Source: Neurospora intermedia (lineage: Eukaryota; Ascomycota; Sordariomycetes; Sordariales; Sordariaceae). Taken from it: 64,000 nucleotides of DNA. Below, piece by piece: positions 23,624-36,147 of the stretch. How positions within the stretch are numbered: the first letter of the stretch is position 1; each line of letters starts with the position of its first letter. The notes under the pieces are model-generated. The model was given only the letters and a program-made list of their open reading frames with translations, ran no database searches and had not been told where the DNA came from. Where the stretch lies: the NCBI GenBank assembly GCA_037102815.1, contig BTPP01000003.1, positions 4,898,001-4,962,000 on the forward strand, given 5' to 3'. A program made the position numbers and the translations under genes.

Positions 23624-26600
23624 GAGTAGGTAGCTGGCCTTCATGTCCCTCCAACTTGAACCCTGCCGACATCCCACGCCGTATCATAGCCGCTGCGAGC
23701 TTCAACAAGCTTTCCTCACTATACCTACCTAGGTGAACCACTCCTTTGTTCGAACATTAAAGAAAAGTAAAAGTACTCCCAAACACTGTATACAGTTCCC
23801 ACCTCCAGCTTTTCCCCATTTGAATCTCACATGGCTCATCTGATACCTAGGTACCTGAGCTTCCTCCCTCTATCTAGTTACCCCCAGCCAGGCCAGCTTA
23901 CACCTCATCAACGGCAGTCAACCGAGGTTTTCCACGGCGTCACGATAGGCTTAGGCTTAATCCAAAAGTGGTAAATCCTCTTTTACCTTTACCCACCTTG
24001 TTTTCGCGGCGTCTGGCGTTTGTGGCGTATGGGGCGTATGGGACGTACTGAAGGGCGCGTTTACCACTAGACTACATAGTACGTACGTAGTGTACCTCGA
24101 TCGAGTGAGTGAGTTGAGGCTCGGAACTTTTCCCGCGGCGAGATCGCCTACCGCACGCAAGGGGTGGCAGGGCCATGACACAGGCGGTATTTGTCACCAT
24201 TCATGTTCATGCATGCTCTCGAGCCGCGCTACCAACACGTGACTCAATCTCTTTCACAAACAGGACGACGGATTCTGTGTCACTTATGTTGACTGTGGCT
24301 TGACAGCGCTTGATGACCCTTGATATTGATACATTGCGGAAGATAAACCCCAAATAAATGACCCAGGAAGAACCACCCGAGGAAGACACGGGTTTCGGTA
24401 AGAGAGGGCGGATAAAGTACGGTAGGTGGGTGGGTATCTCTTAGGTTGGGCGATGCACTAGGTAGCTTGTGAAAGATATTTGCACTACGCTAGGTAAGGC
24501 ACACTAGATCAGGCAGGCACGTAGGATGTAGAGGTAGGGTAGCGTGAAGCGGGAAGAAACCAGGCCGGGAAGGGGTTACGGGAACTTCTGAAAAGAAGAC
24601 GGACCACAGCCAGGGACAGATTTTTCCACTTTCCACTTCCACTTTCAACGCAACGGACAAAGGCGCAAGACAGAACTGAAGCGGTTGTGGTACACTATGT
24701 AGGTACTGTGAGAGGCAGACATTGGAAAAAAAAAAAAAAAAGGGTCAGATAACCTCAAGGGAAAGGTGAAGGGATGGATGCCTTGCCGCTTTACCGGCAA
24801 GTAAGTTCGGGACCTAGCTAGGATAAAGTCATGAAAAGGAAGGTTCACGATAAGGTCTGGTGGCTTGGGCGGCCAGACAGATATCGAGGGTTTTGAGACA
24901 AAGAACTTTTGGGGGCACGGTGATGTGGCTTCAAATACTCTCTCTAGCTTATCTCCTACATATTTGACCTATCGTCAATGATCAGGAGTAAAAAGATGCA
25001 AATCATCTCAGTCTGGCTTCATGGCTTTTCCTACTAGTTTCTAGTCGACTTTCAAGTGCATCTTTCGCCGTGTTTTCTACTACCATACACTGTTCCTGCG
25101 CTTCTTCGGCCCGTCTTTGGGCATTTTCTTCAAAGTTCACAAAGTGCTAAGGGACGATAAAGATCTTATTCGTGTCATGGTACTTCTATTCCTACCAGAT
25201 AGAGCAGGTGTCTGCAAGTGACTGGTGTTGTGAACTGGCTGTGGACGTGGCTGGACCATAAGTTGTGGCGGGTGTACGCGGTTGGGTGATCGTAACGGCC
25301 TTTGTTTGGTCAAATTACGCTGAGCCAGTTCAACAGTTTTTGGTACCAGAATTTTCCCTTGATTTCTTATGTCGTTCATCGCTGTTTATCGATTACGGCG
25401 CTGTTCAGCCCCGAGTCATTGTTTGAGGAGGAGGAGGAGGAGGTTGGGCGTTAACGGCATTTTGGGACGGGAACTGCACCCTTATTCAACCCTAACCCGC
25501 CTTCAACTTGTGCTGTGTAACAACCCGACTCCAAGTCCCGAAGTCGGCAACCGTCAAAAAGTGTGAACCACCCATTCACAATTTTTTTTTTCTTCCCTTC
25601 CAACTGCACAAGGTTTATCCTTTGTACAAATAGCGTTTGCATAAGTCCACGCCCACGTTACATCAAGTCGGGCCTCGCGAACAACCCGTGCGGCCGACCG
25701 ACGACCGTTCTCTGAGCTCCAGCTCTGCTATCCCCGACTCCGATCTCCGATCCCCGATTTCGATGTGACGGTACCGCCAAGTACCCTTCTCCAAAACTGA
25801 GGTATCTCGAGGTACCGACTTACTGCGTAGTATAGACACTGTTCTTGGCCGATGGTTCTCGTCCAATCTCCTGCTTTCATCCAACGTGGTTGAGCTTTTC
25901 CATCTGAATAGGGTAAAGCTCGTTCAATGAAGCACATTTGTACACAGTATGATCAACGGGGGAAGAGACGCTGGCATCATGATGAATCATGGATAGGTGA
26001 AACTGAGAACTGCATCTGATAGGTAGTGATGTGCAACAGGGGTTACTCTGTTGGAAAAAGATGGGTTGGCAAGAAGATTGACGGTGATTGGATTTTTTTT
26101 TTCTTGTATCTTCGTGAATGAATTGACTTGAATAGGAAATTTCGACTGCTGATGTCGCCAACCAACTCTATATTCATGACTGCATATGCATTGATCCTGC
26201 GTAGTGTAAGACGGGGCGACGGGTTGGATCGATTTCTCCTGTTCCTTCTGGAAAGATTGACGGAAAACGCAGCAACAACAGCATGCCATGTGTAGGTAGG
26301 TAGGTAGGCGATGCAAAGCACACACAAGTTCTCTGCCTTGCCGTGTTGGCCCAAGGCTACCTATGAAACGTCAAGCGACAGCCTGACAAGACGATACTTG
26401 ATATCTTTGACTACTCGGCATCGTATTCCGAAGCTTGCGAGATGATTTCCTTTTTACATACCTCATCTCCGTAGTGTACATGGCGGCACAGCCATAAGGC
26501 TAGGGCCAGTTAGGTTCTGTTTCAGATTCCACTTAACCCCAGCGACCAGCCTCTGTGAGCCGAGCCACAAGGCCACGTACTACGACAGCGCAACACCACG

Positions 26601-27592
26601 CCAGAACACAGGTACACTACGCGTATTACGTACCCTCACCGGCGTGCCCTGAAGGACGTAGTGTGCTGCATAGTAAGCGGGGCGGAAACAAGAAGGGTAA
26701 TGGAAAGACAAGACAGGGTCAAGCACCAACTGCGCGGGGCTGGCCAGGCATGGAACTCATTCGGTTATTACACAGCCGAAGATGGGGCTGAGATGCCTGA
26801 AGCGAGCATGTGAAAGAATGGTTGGAGTACGATAAGGGCCGAGAAGAGTCCAAGTCTCCAAGGAGTTCAAAAAGCCTTGAAGATGCGCACAGATTTACTG
26901 GTATCAGTAATGGAAGGATCGTGACAAGTAATGACGAAAGGATGAAAGGAAGAAGTAATAATGTTGCATAGTACATCAGCAAACAGCAGTCTGGACCGTC
27001 ATCATGGACATGCGATCCAAACCTAAAAAAGTCGCTGATCTGATAAGTGGGGGTCATACATCATGAGGATCGATTGAAGCTCCGTCGAAGGGAGAGCTGA
27101 TCGGTCAGTGATCCCTCGGATATGAAGTCCAAACTGGTGGTCGCCGCCGTCACATCGGCCAAAAATTGTCAGGAACCGGCACTGTTAACCGAAACCATTA
27201 CATACCGCATTTGCACAAACTGAGTGACATAAAAAAATCGAGCGGTCTGAATTGCGTACCTGTTCAGGTGGGCCGTTTGGCACAGCCACGGCAGTGTATA
27301 CTGAGCCATGTAGACGAGTTAATACCTAGAGAAGCATAGTGCGGCAGAAGAACAATATAGTCGAGGGACAACGTGAAGTCATCACGAAGCACTAGAACAC
27401 AGCGGGCAATTGTTTGAGACGGCGGCATAAGTACCGACGCCTTGTGCATTCCGGAAAACATACTGTGTTGCACCAGGATTCCCCATAAGAATTTCTGGGC
27501 GGAGGAGCGATAGTGTTTCTTCGGCCGAGGCTAGTGTGAGAAAGATTTCACACTGCTCCGTTGCTCGCGATCGTCGAACTAGCGGGCGCGAG

Positions 27593-27670
27593 TTTTTTTT
27601 TTTTTTTTTTTTTTTCTTTTTTTTTTTCCTTTTTTCTTCTTTTTTTTTTCTTCTTTTTTTTTTTCTCTTT
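27593..27670. repeat. Poly(T)/T-rich tract, 78 nt
   Basis: Nearly pure T with scattered C interruptions; the longest such tract in the window. The lysine-rich frame that crosses it on the minus strand is an artefact of the tract. Confidence 0.9.
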
Positions 27671-29672
27671 GTATCAATTTTTTGCATCAGGTTGTTGACA
27701 GACCAGGAAAATAGGCGAAGCTGTGCTGTCACGAACGTACCTCGGTTCAATCCCGTTTTATTTCCTGGCCATGAAACAATGGAGGGGTTTCCTCTGAGAT
27801 GTCGCAGTAGTTTAGACATGGTCCCTGAAGCTAGGGCATTTATCGAGCAATATCATTCGACACGCCAAAGACTCGGTGAGATCCAAGCATAGCCGGCGAT
27901 GGATGAAATCTTTTGATGGCACAGGACCAACAGGACCACAAGGTGATTGGTGAATGAGACACTTGCATAGTACATACTGTTGCGAAAAGAAGGGTTGGGG
28001 ACGGGGTCCGGTCCCATCCCAGGTCCCTGAGCCATATTCATATTCATTTGGACAAATTTTTATGCTCTCTTATCCCTCATCCCTCATTGTGTACCGGGTA
28101 GGAGTCATGCCGAGAATATTGTTCTTTTAACATTACCGAAGGCTGTCTGGAACGCTGCTGCTGACTGCCTGCCTGTCTGCCACAATACGCAGTACACTAC
28201 ATAAATTCGTCAACGAATTCTAGGTTCGTGCTGCAGTGATGACCGGTGTTATTTCCGATGCCCGTGCGGCAGTTCATCCCGCAATCGCAACTGAACCTAA
28301 ATGGACTCCACACACCCAAACCAACCTAACCCCAACATGCCAGGCTCCCCCAAGAAGCAATCGCCCGCTGGCCGGCCCGTCACCGTCCATCCACCGACCG
28401 CACGCGTGGCAGAGCCCCACAGTTTTCTTCCCGTCATGCCTGCTTAGGTTCCTTTGATATGTCAGCAATAAAAATCTTGAGTGGTTGGCATTTGTCATGC
28501 CCATTTCCTTCTGGGTGCACCACCCGAATTTGAGTGAAAAAGAGAACAGAGTTTTTCTTCTTTTCTTTTTTTTTTTTTCCCCCCCCGCTGGTGTCCCGTC
28601 GTACATTTGTCATGGGATTCCGTCATTCTTCCCATCATGTTGAATTTGCTGGGCGTCCGGGTGTTAGGTAAGGTTGGAACTGCCCTGGCAGCCCAATCGC
28701 AGGGCACGGATGGGGGCGGGCAGACGACCCAACCCGGGAATTCGGCCAGGAAGGCGCTAACGCGCACTACCACTTACACGGGAGACGGGACAGCGGACAG
28801 TGCTCAAACTCCGTTTCCCGAGAACGTTGGTTGGGTTGCATGATGCGCGTTCGTACCTAGGTTACTTTTTGGATGGACAGCGACGACGACAAGTGGACGA
28901 CTGGAGTAGGTAACGAGACTTTTTATGAATGTCGAATATGAATGAGCATTTCCACATGTCCCATTTCTTTCTTTCACAGCCCATCTAAATCTATTCGCAT
29001 TCAGCAGACCAGGAACCTCCCGTCCCCATCCCCCTCCCTCAAGACCATATACCTAGGACCCACTTTTCAAGCACGCCAGGCGGCCAGACCCTTCTTCCCA
29101 AGTGAAGTGGAATCCCTCTTTCTGACAAAACCCCCCAAGCCAGTCGCCCAAGCCAAGTCAAGCAGTATCACCATGGGCCGTCCCTGAAAACCAAAAACAC
29201 CACGATCCTCACTGACTGACTCAGCTTGCTCACAAGATATCTCGCTGTCTCGGTCCTCACAGCCACACGTGTCGTGCAACTTTTGCACTGTTCTAACTCA
29301 CCCAGGAATTTGGGTCCCCCCCTTGGTCTGTCTGTGCTGAAAAGAAGGATCCGACGCAAGGGTCCATGAACCAACACCACACTATTTCAAAAACCGATCC
29401 TTTCTGAGAAGACGTGGGGGGGCAAGGATTCCCCAATCCAGATACACTACAAATTCTAGAACGCCGCCGCGGTAACAAAAGGTCCGGACATGCGTCCGTC
29501 CACCGAGGTTTGAAGGCAGTGTTGTAGTGTATAATGCGCACAAGGGATTTGTGTTGTTCTCCCGCCGCTGAGTAACCACCGCCCTATACTACTTTCTTTA
29601 TCGGTAAGATACACAGATGGACGGATACTTGACCGAGCAGCGAGCAGGGGCAAAGCAAGGCACAAAAGACCT

Positions 29673-29700
29673 TGTGTGTGTGTGTGTGTGTGTGTGTGTG
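29673..29700. repeat. (TG)14 microsatellite
   Basis: Fourteen perfect TG units in the non-coding stretch downstream of the zinc-cluster regulator. An (ACATAC)n run follows about 130 nt later (29831-29853). Confidence 0.95.
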
Positions 29701-30171
29701 CAACATGGACGGCGATGGCTTGAATGCTGAATGCTGATGGTGACCATGATCGATCATCATCACTTAACCTACCTACCTCTGTTTGATTCTCACGCTAGAG
29801 GTCCATAACTGCTGCCCCTATGCCGCCCCCACATACACATACACATACACATAAACACACAACACATGCTCGTGGCGTTTTCACCGTGCCTCGTCCGGGT
29901 GATTTTTTTTTCTTTTGTTGGTATTGATTCAACCTTTACCTCAACGGGATTCATTTATCCAGGATTTTACACTATACCAACCTAGAAATCGTAATCAAGC
30001 TGGAAGAGGATTGATGGTGTCGAGTGTTGAAGATCTTCTACCACAACCGAGTTTTTGTCTTGGCGTCATGGCGTCGATCAAGGATAATCAGATCGTGCGT
30101 GCAATTGCTACCTACTATGTACCTACCCACCCACACCACACTGAAATCTACCATATGGCACTGTACATAGT

Positions 30172-30502
30172 GTAGTGTAGTGTAATCTTGATATCATCAC
30201 TGCGGCGCCACTGCCAACTACCTAACTACCACAGTACCACACACAGCCTTGTCTATCTATCTATCTACCATGGTGATCACACATTCGTGCAAAGAAAGGA
30301 GTTGTTTATCATTACGACACTACGTATCTTGATTCTTTTACGGAATCTAGCTCCGTGTTGTTGTTCTTGTTGTTGCGCAATGAGATTTTCGCTCTTTCTT
30401 ACTTGTTATGCATACTGACTGCGTAGTAAAGTGCACTGATGAAATTATTGGCTCACTTAATGTCCTGGGGCTTGAGGCGCTTGTCATTTGTAGTGTAGTG
30501 TA
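30172..30502. repeat. Local cluster of GTAGTGTA octamers
   Basis: Two overlapping pairs of the octamer GTAGTGTA: 30172-30179 with 30177-30184, and 30490-30497 with 30495-30502. Each pair forms a short TAGTG tandem. They are part of a wider enrichment of the octamer between 24.0 and 39.0 kb. Confidence 0.7.
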
Positions 30503-31735
30503 GAGTAGCCCAAGAGGTATCGACACAGCAAAGTACCTGTGTCCGATTTACATTACTCGGTACCTTACACAGTGTATGTCCGTAGTGACTCACTCAAATG
30601 CAGGTCGTGGTGTCTGAACGGACCCTGAGTGCTGTTGCTGCGCTGTGCTGACTTGCATAGAAGCAGGAATGGTGCGCAATAAGCAAGGGTACATTTGTGT
30701 TAACGCCGAAGGATGTGAAGGCGGACCCAACCAACCAATTACCAAAGACTGTAGAGGTAGTTATGCAAAATCAGCTTCTCAGATTACTACTTCCGAGACG
30801 CAGGATTATGAACACAATAAGTGATGTAGACTTAGGTAAATCCGATGTGTTAAACTTCGCTGCTGTATTTGTAGCTGCAGGTACGCAGCATCGTATCTCT
30901 ACTGAATGCAAAAAGTGACTAAACATCTCGCTTATGGAGACACGCAGGAAACAAATCTCGGCGTCCGGTAACTTGAAACCACCGACTTGTTGTGTGACTG
31001 TGGGTATTCCCCCCCAACCTGCGTGAGACCCTGGAAAAGGCGAAGACGGCGAGGGAAAAAAGACCCCGTTCGGGCTTGCTGACATTGACCATCCTTCAAG
31101 GATAAGCAAGGTAAAGTAGGTAGCCATGCAATGCATTCAGAACGACAAAAAAAAAAGCCAACCAACACCCCCAAACCCAGGTTACCAACCGACCAATACC
31201 CATCCAAAATCCAACACCTGTATAAGCCAAAAAGCCAACGAAGCCCAATCTCTCCCTGAAAATGCGAAGCCAAGCCACACAACCCACCAACGTGCACCAT
31301 AAACTCCTTGCCGCCAATTGGAATGACTGGTAATGAAAAATAACTCTCTCTAGCTCTAGAAGAGAAAAGAGAGAGAGAAGTGAACAAGGTTTGCTCTTGT
31401 GCTGCGGTGCTTGTGTGAAAAAGTCATCACGGCGAGCTACCCCTCCATTTGGTTGTTGTTCCCCTTGTCTGTTGATACGCCTTTTGCAAATGCTGCCTTG
31501 CTCCGTATTGCCGAAACCCCTAAGCAAATTGTCCGATCCACCCAATGAACTGTTTTGAAACCCTTAAGTCGCTTGCGTAGCCATTTTTTCGTTAACCCCG
31601 ATTGCATAATGCCATGTACTGATTGTAGTGATGCACTGTAGTGCATTGTCGGTATGTGCGTGTATATGGAGTTGTCGAGTTGGTTGTTCTGTACCGGGGC
31701 ATTTATGCCGGAATAATACCGAATGCATCGATCGC

Positions 31736-32914
31736 TCACATTCGCAGGTCGGCGTCGTAGCCCGAGTACATCATCGGATCACCCATCCCCATCATGACCT
31801 CGGGGTTGGGACACGAAAGGACGTGGGGCTTGATGGTGCCAAAGTTGGACTCGTAAAGGCCCTGGTTCAACATCTCCATGCTGAGATACGAGAGATTATC
31901 CGGGGCTGAGAAGTCCATCGAAGTCAGACGGCTGAGCCATGTCGCCGGGAAAGTGGTAGGCGGCACGACGGGAGACTGGCTGGGGAATGAATCAGTAGGG
32001 GTAGCTGTGGCGATGTCGAAATCACCGTAGCTGAGGCTTGCGGGCGACATGGTGACGGCAGTGCCGTTGTTAAAGGTCTTGCGGTAGTCTTCAAAGTCCG
32101 AGTGGTCAACTTCTGATGAGCTGGCACGGTCGGTTCTACTTGAGTCGCGGTCCTGCTTGTTGTTGTTGCTGCTGCTGTTGTTCGCGGCGTTGGCCTTCTG
32201 CTGCTCCTCCAACTGTCTAGCAAGCTCGGCGAGACCTGCCTCGTCCTCAGGGAAGATGGAATGCACAGGAAGGTCCATATCGCTGTTGGGTCGGATGCAG
32301 CCAAGCTTGGAAGCAATGTTGTGAATGACGGGTTGGCCACGGTCGTTGAGCTCCGGCTCACCAAGGTCCCATTGTTGCCCGCTCCGTACCATGGCATAAA
32401 GCTTGTGGACTGTGGCGATGAGAGCAAACTGCGTGTTTTCCAACACCTCAGCGTACCTGTTCGAACATGTTAATCAATGTCTTGAGAAACACGGTTTGTT
32501 CCATCACATTCACATACCCTCTGGGCAATTGCTTGTACTCGGTCTTCTTCCTGGTCCCGGCGGTACATACTAGGCCGTCGTCCTTACACCTCTTGCAGGG
32601 GAATTCTCCATCACACTGGACGAGACATGTCAGCACAAAGCTGTTGCTGAATCCTCGGAATCTCCCGTATTTACCTTGGTCTTCTTCATTCTACACCTCT
32701 CACAAGCCTTCCACACTCTCTTATGCCTCCCATCGCCAACTGAATGGCTGTGGCTGTGGCTGTCTATTGATGGGGACTGAGGGTGTCCATGTGCGCTGGT
32801 GCGTTTTGAGCCGCCGCGGTGTACTGGCTTGACAACCTTGGAGTTGGAGTGTGTTCTCTTTGGAGCCTGCGTTTTGAGGTGTTCCTCGTTCGGTGGGGTG
32901 GGTAGGCCTTCCAT
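31736..32914 (-). CDS. Zn(II)2Cys6 zinc-cluster transcription factor, 352 aa
   Basis: Three exons, 32914-32675, 32615-32518 and 32456-31736, with introns of 59 and 61 nt, give 352 residues. The Zn2Cys6 cluster at 71-97 is ACERCRMKKTK (exon 1) joined to CDGEFPCKRCKDDGLVC (exon 2), spacing C-x2-C-x6-C-x5-C-x2-C-x6-C; the first intron splits the cluster. The second intron (GTATGT..CAG) joins LPRG to YAEVLENTQ and gives a helix YAEVLENTQFALIATVHKLY typical of the region after such clusters. A conserved-looking block WDLGEPELNDRGQPVIHNIA follows, then a low-complexity Asn/Ser stretch and an acidic C-terminus that could activate transcription. The protein is too short for the large fungal-specific transcription factor domain. 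I recognise the class but not the target genes. It sits alone between 9 kb and 10 kb of non-coding DNA. The apparent start at 32929 is a TTG; the ATG is at 32914. Confidence 0.9.
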
Positions 32915-35174
32915 TGTAGATGTGGTCAACTGTTGTGAAGAGCAGGAAGATGTGTGAGGTGGTGGAGCTCCTGGTTGGTTGGTTGTTGGCCGAATAGATG
33001 GGTCGTCGAGGATGTCAGTGAATCTCTTGGCGTATGTTTAGGTAAGGTAGGTAGTGTTAGTCGTCCAAGTTTATGGAGGGGCAACTGCAAGACTTCCAGG
33101 CTGAGTTGTAAGTGATAGTAGCTCAGAGAACGAGGGGCTAGCGATAGATATATAAATGAAAACGAGATTCCAGAAGAAACCAAGGACAAGGGCAAGGTAC
33201 AGTTGGTCTGCAAGTGCGTACTTGAAGAATGGGATGAGCATAAGCCCTGGTCGGGACTGACTCGAGGATTATTAATGGGACACGCTAGGATTATCGAACA
33301 TCGAGTGGTCAAGACAGCGGCGATGGAGTCTCCGTAAAAGGGATTTAGCGAGGTGGTGCCTACCAGACCGGGGGCTTTGTCCTTACCACCGTGCCCAAAA
33401 CAGTGGGATACTTTCTCTCGGGCTCCAAGCCCTCGCAGCGCGGCGCGGGTAGCATCCAAGGCAATTCAACGGTCGGCTCGTTCTCTCGTCCGAGCCTGCG
33501 AGTGGGTTTTCGTCCAGGTGTCCTCCAGTTACCCTCCAGTTACCTCTGCTACTCACTCCCCTGACAAGGGAGTACATGCAGCAGGTTGAGGTAGGCCATT
33601 TAACTCGTAAGAAATGGGCTTTGCATTTGCGGCACCCTCATATCATACAGAATCGAAAGTTTGGCTTCCAGAAGGCTTGCACAACGTGGGCGTTTGCATC
33701 AACGAGTTCGTGCAGTATCGGGGTACATTAACTGTAGTGTACTCTATTTCACCACCTTCAGGCTGTCAGGCGATCGTCCTGGAGTAACAGCGTTTGGTCC
33801 GTTGTTGCTCGCTCTGGATGGAGTCAAGTTTCGATGCGCTCGCTGGTCTTGGCCTGGCTTTGCGGACGTTCAAACCAATAGTGATACTGGAATTTCTTGC
33901 CCTCTCCCTCGTCGAAAGATGTTGCAAAGTAATGCGCTAGTTAACTTTTAAACATTGATCTGTACACCGGGTAAAGGTAGGTATCGATGTACTATGTACA
34001 CTACGTACCTCATAGAGGACCCTGTACCCAAGGGACAGTGTGTCAACTGTGTACCTGTAAGCCATCTGCTGGTGGATTCGGCGACCGCTGTATGTTGCTG
34101 ACATTCCCGCCTTGTGGGTATATGCGGAGCACTTTTGGAGCGACCTGCTGCTCTGTACCTCATTTGGATGTGTAGTGTAATGTACCTCGACGTTTAGATG
34201 ACGAGGGGATGAAATCTCACTCCCATTATGGAAACTGCTCGTAAAATCCCTTGATCGACGACCCTGTTGGTTCTTATCTGTAGTGTAGTCGAAGATCTCG
34301 GTTTTGACCTGGCACTGGAGCTTTTGTCTGCTGCCAACTGGTCCATTGCCTAGAGCCGCAACGGATCGATCATGAAGATTGCCGACCAGGGTCAACAATG
34401 TAGAAACTGATACCTGTTAGGGATGGGAAAGGAAACGGACCTGTTGTGTATCGTTCTCGAATGGGACAGACTGATGGTCAGGAAGGGAAGGCATTTGCTT
34501 GCGCGGGGTTGGGTATGCTCAGCCTTTTACTTCGATCAACCCTGATCGTGATTTGAGAGCCATCATTCAAAATTCTTCGAAGACTAGCCGGTACCCCCAA
34601 CTCTCCAACCCACCAACTCTCATCCGTGCCCACTTGCCGTCACTCGGCCAGCTTCGGGTTCTTGTACTTGAGCTTTTGAAGTTTTGTTGCCATACCACAC
34701 GATGCACTTATCCCCAACAAGGAAGATTTCCTTCATTGATGCTGGATCCTCTCGAAAACCTCCTTTTGCTATTAAGCCTGCCCGCCGAACAATTGAATGC
34801 TTGGAAGCCATTTCTGCTGTCGCATATCTGGGTAATGTCAATTGTCCAAGGTGCCTGCCCAGCCCCACTGCGGAGACAGGTGGAAGTTAGGAGATACTTC
34901 GCACTACAATCGGAGTTCACCATCATAGCTAACATCCGACTATGTACATGTCGAAGCTTATTCGTCAGCCAAGCTTGGATAGCGAGCGCTCACTGATGAA
35001 AACTTCAGTGAACCAGTTTTTCGATAGGGCCTAGCCCAACAGCATACGAATCAGGGCTCAAGCATAGAGATACTGTTCGTGTTCCATTGCTCCCCAGTAA
35101 TTGTCGCCTTGCGATTCGATCCGAACTCTCACAAGTCGATGGTGAAGCAGAGAACTCACCTTCAAACATCCTGC

Positions 35175-35216
35175 TTTTTTCTTTTCCTTTTTTTTTTTTT
35201 TTTTTTTTTTTTTTCC
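35175..35216. repeat. T-rich tract
   Basis: About 42 nt of T with a few C interruptions, upstream of the zinc-cluster regulator. Confidence 0.85.
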
Positions 35217-36104
35217 TTCGTTCTTGACCCCCTCTGAGCCCCGTCTTGCTGATCACCACAAAACTCACTAGGCTGGAACGGGCAATGTCTCTCGCGCTTG
35301 CAAAAGTGATCTGTGAAGAGGCTACGTAGGAAAAGGCTTGTCGAAAGCTGGATCGTAGTGTACCTCAACAGAGTGGGCCACTGGCTAGGTGGATTGATGC
35401 AACGTTGTTGGTCGAAGAACTGGGGTGCTAGGCAGGGGGCGATAAAATCATCGTCATCACGACTTTGTTCGTCTGGATGATTGTTGAACGCACTGACAAG
35501 CAGGATTGGTACTTCAGAATTCCACGAGACTTCATGAGATCGATACCGGAAGAAGCGTCGTCTTGAAAGATTGGAATGTCTCATACATGGTCATGGAAAC
35601 CGGTGACGTGCTCGTGCTCGACATGTATCGTCACTGATCAATGTCAACGACATCAACACAAATAGTGAAGACATGAAACTTATCGCGGGTCATATTGTCG
35701 TGCAACCGACGGTATGCACGAGTGCAGGATTATGCCCCAAAGGTAAACAGAGTGCATACTTGGCTGCAAGAAAAGAAGAGAAAAAAAGACGTTATCCACA
35801 CGAACCCCTAAAATCGAGATCATTGATGTCGATAAGCCCTGGTCCATAACCGGTGGGTAACCCCATTCACAGCTATGAGTGTATCCTGAGGTGATACCGT
35901 AGCTAGACTCGAGATAGATCTGGTGATTCGTCTAGGATAAGTCAATGCTGTTCCTAATTGGATCGATCATTAACCGATCACCGCAAGGTCGTTGCTTTTT
36001 CCTGTCGAAGGCTTAAGCGATATACCCGGTCACGCTGGTGTTGCAGAAACAACGGGGTGTTCGCTCGCTCTGTACACGATCATTTTGTTCGCAGGTTTTT
36101 ATTG

Positions 36105-36144
<40 letters not shown>
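36105..36144. repeat. Poly(A) tract, A40
   Basis: Forty uninterrupted A residues, preceded by TTTTTATTG and followed by TATGGACG. I see no target-site duplication or coding remnant next to it that would mark it as the tail of a retroelement, so I call it a homopolymer repeat only. Confidence 0.9.

Positions 36145-36147
<3 letters not shown>

Larger units (their letters stand above)
22747..31735. other. 9-kb non-coding stretch between annexin and zinc-cluster regulator 3' ends
   Basis: No frame here combines an ATG start, useful length and a recognisable domain. The DNA is rich in simple sequence: poly(T) runs at 23590-23623 and 27593-27670, (TG)14 at 29673-29700, (ACATAC)n at 29831-29853, and AGGT/ACCT words near 23728, 23845, 26292, 28855 and 29770. 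It holds eleven of the eighteen clustered copies of the octamer GTAGTGTA/TACACTAC, including two overlapping pairs at 30172-30184 and 30490-30502. Since both flanking genes point into it, much of it is not promoter for either. Non-coding RNAs cannot be excluded from sequence alone. Confidence 0.5.

Noticed and set aside
27653-27790. GGTTCAATCCC near 27743 resembling a tRNA B box
   Set aside because: No matching acceptor stem, the T-arm does not pair, and no A box is found at the right distance.
27382-27819. 145-codon minus-strand frame with a long lysine run
   Set aside because: The lysines come from translation of the 78-nt poly(T) tract; no protein-like sequence on either side.
36105-36144. 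A40 tract as the tail of an inserted retroelement
   Set aside because: No target-site duplication and no coding remnant visible upstream; kept as a homopolymer repeat only.
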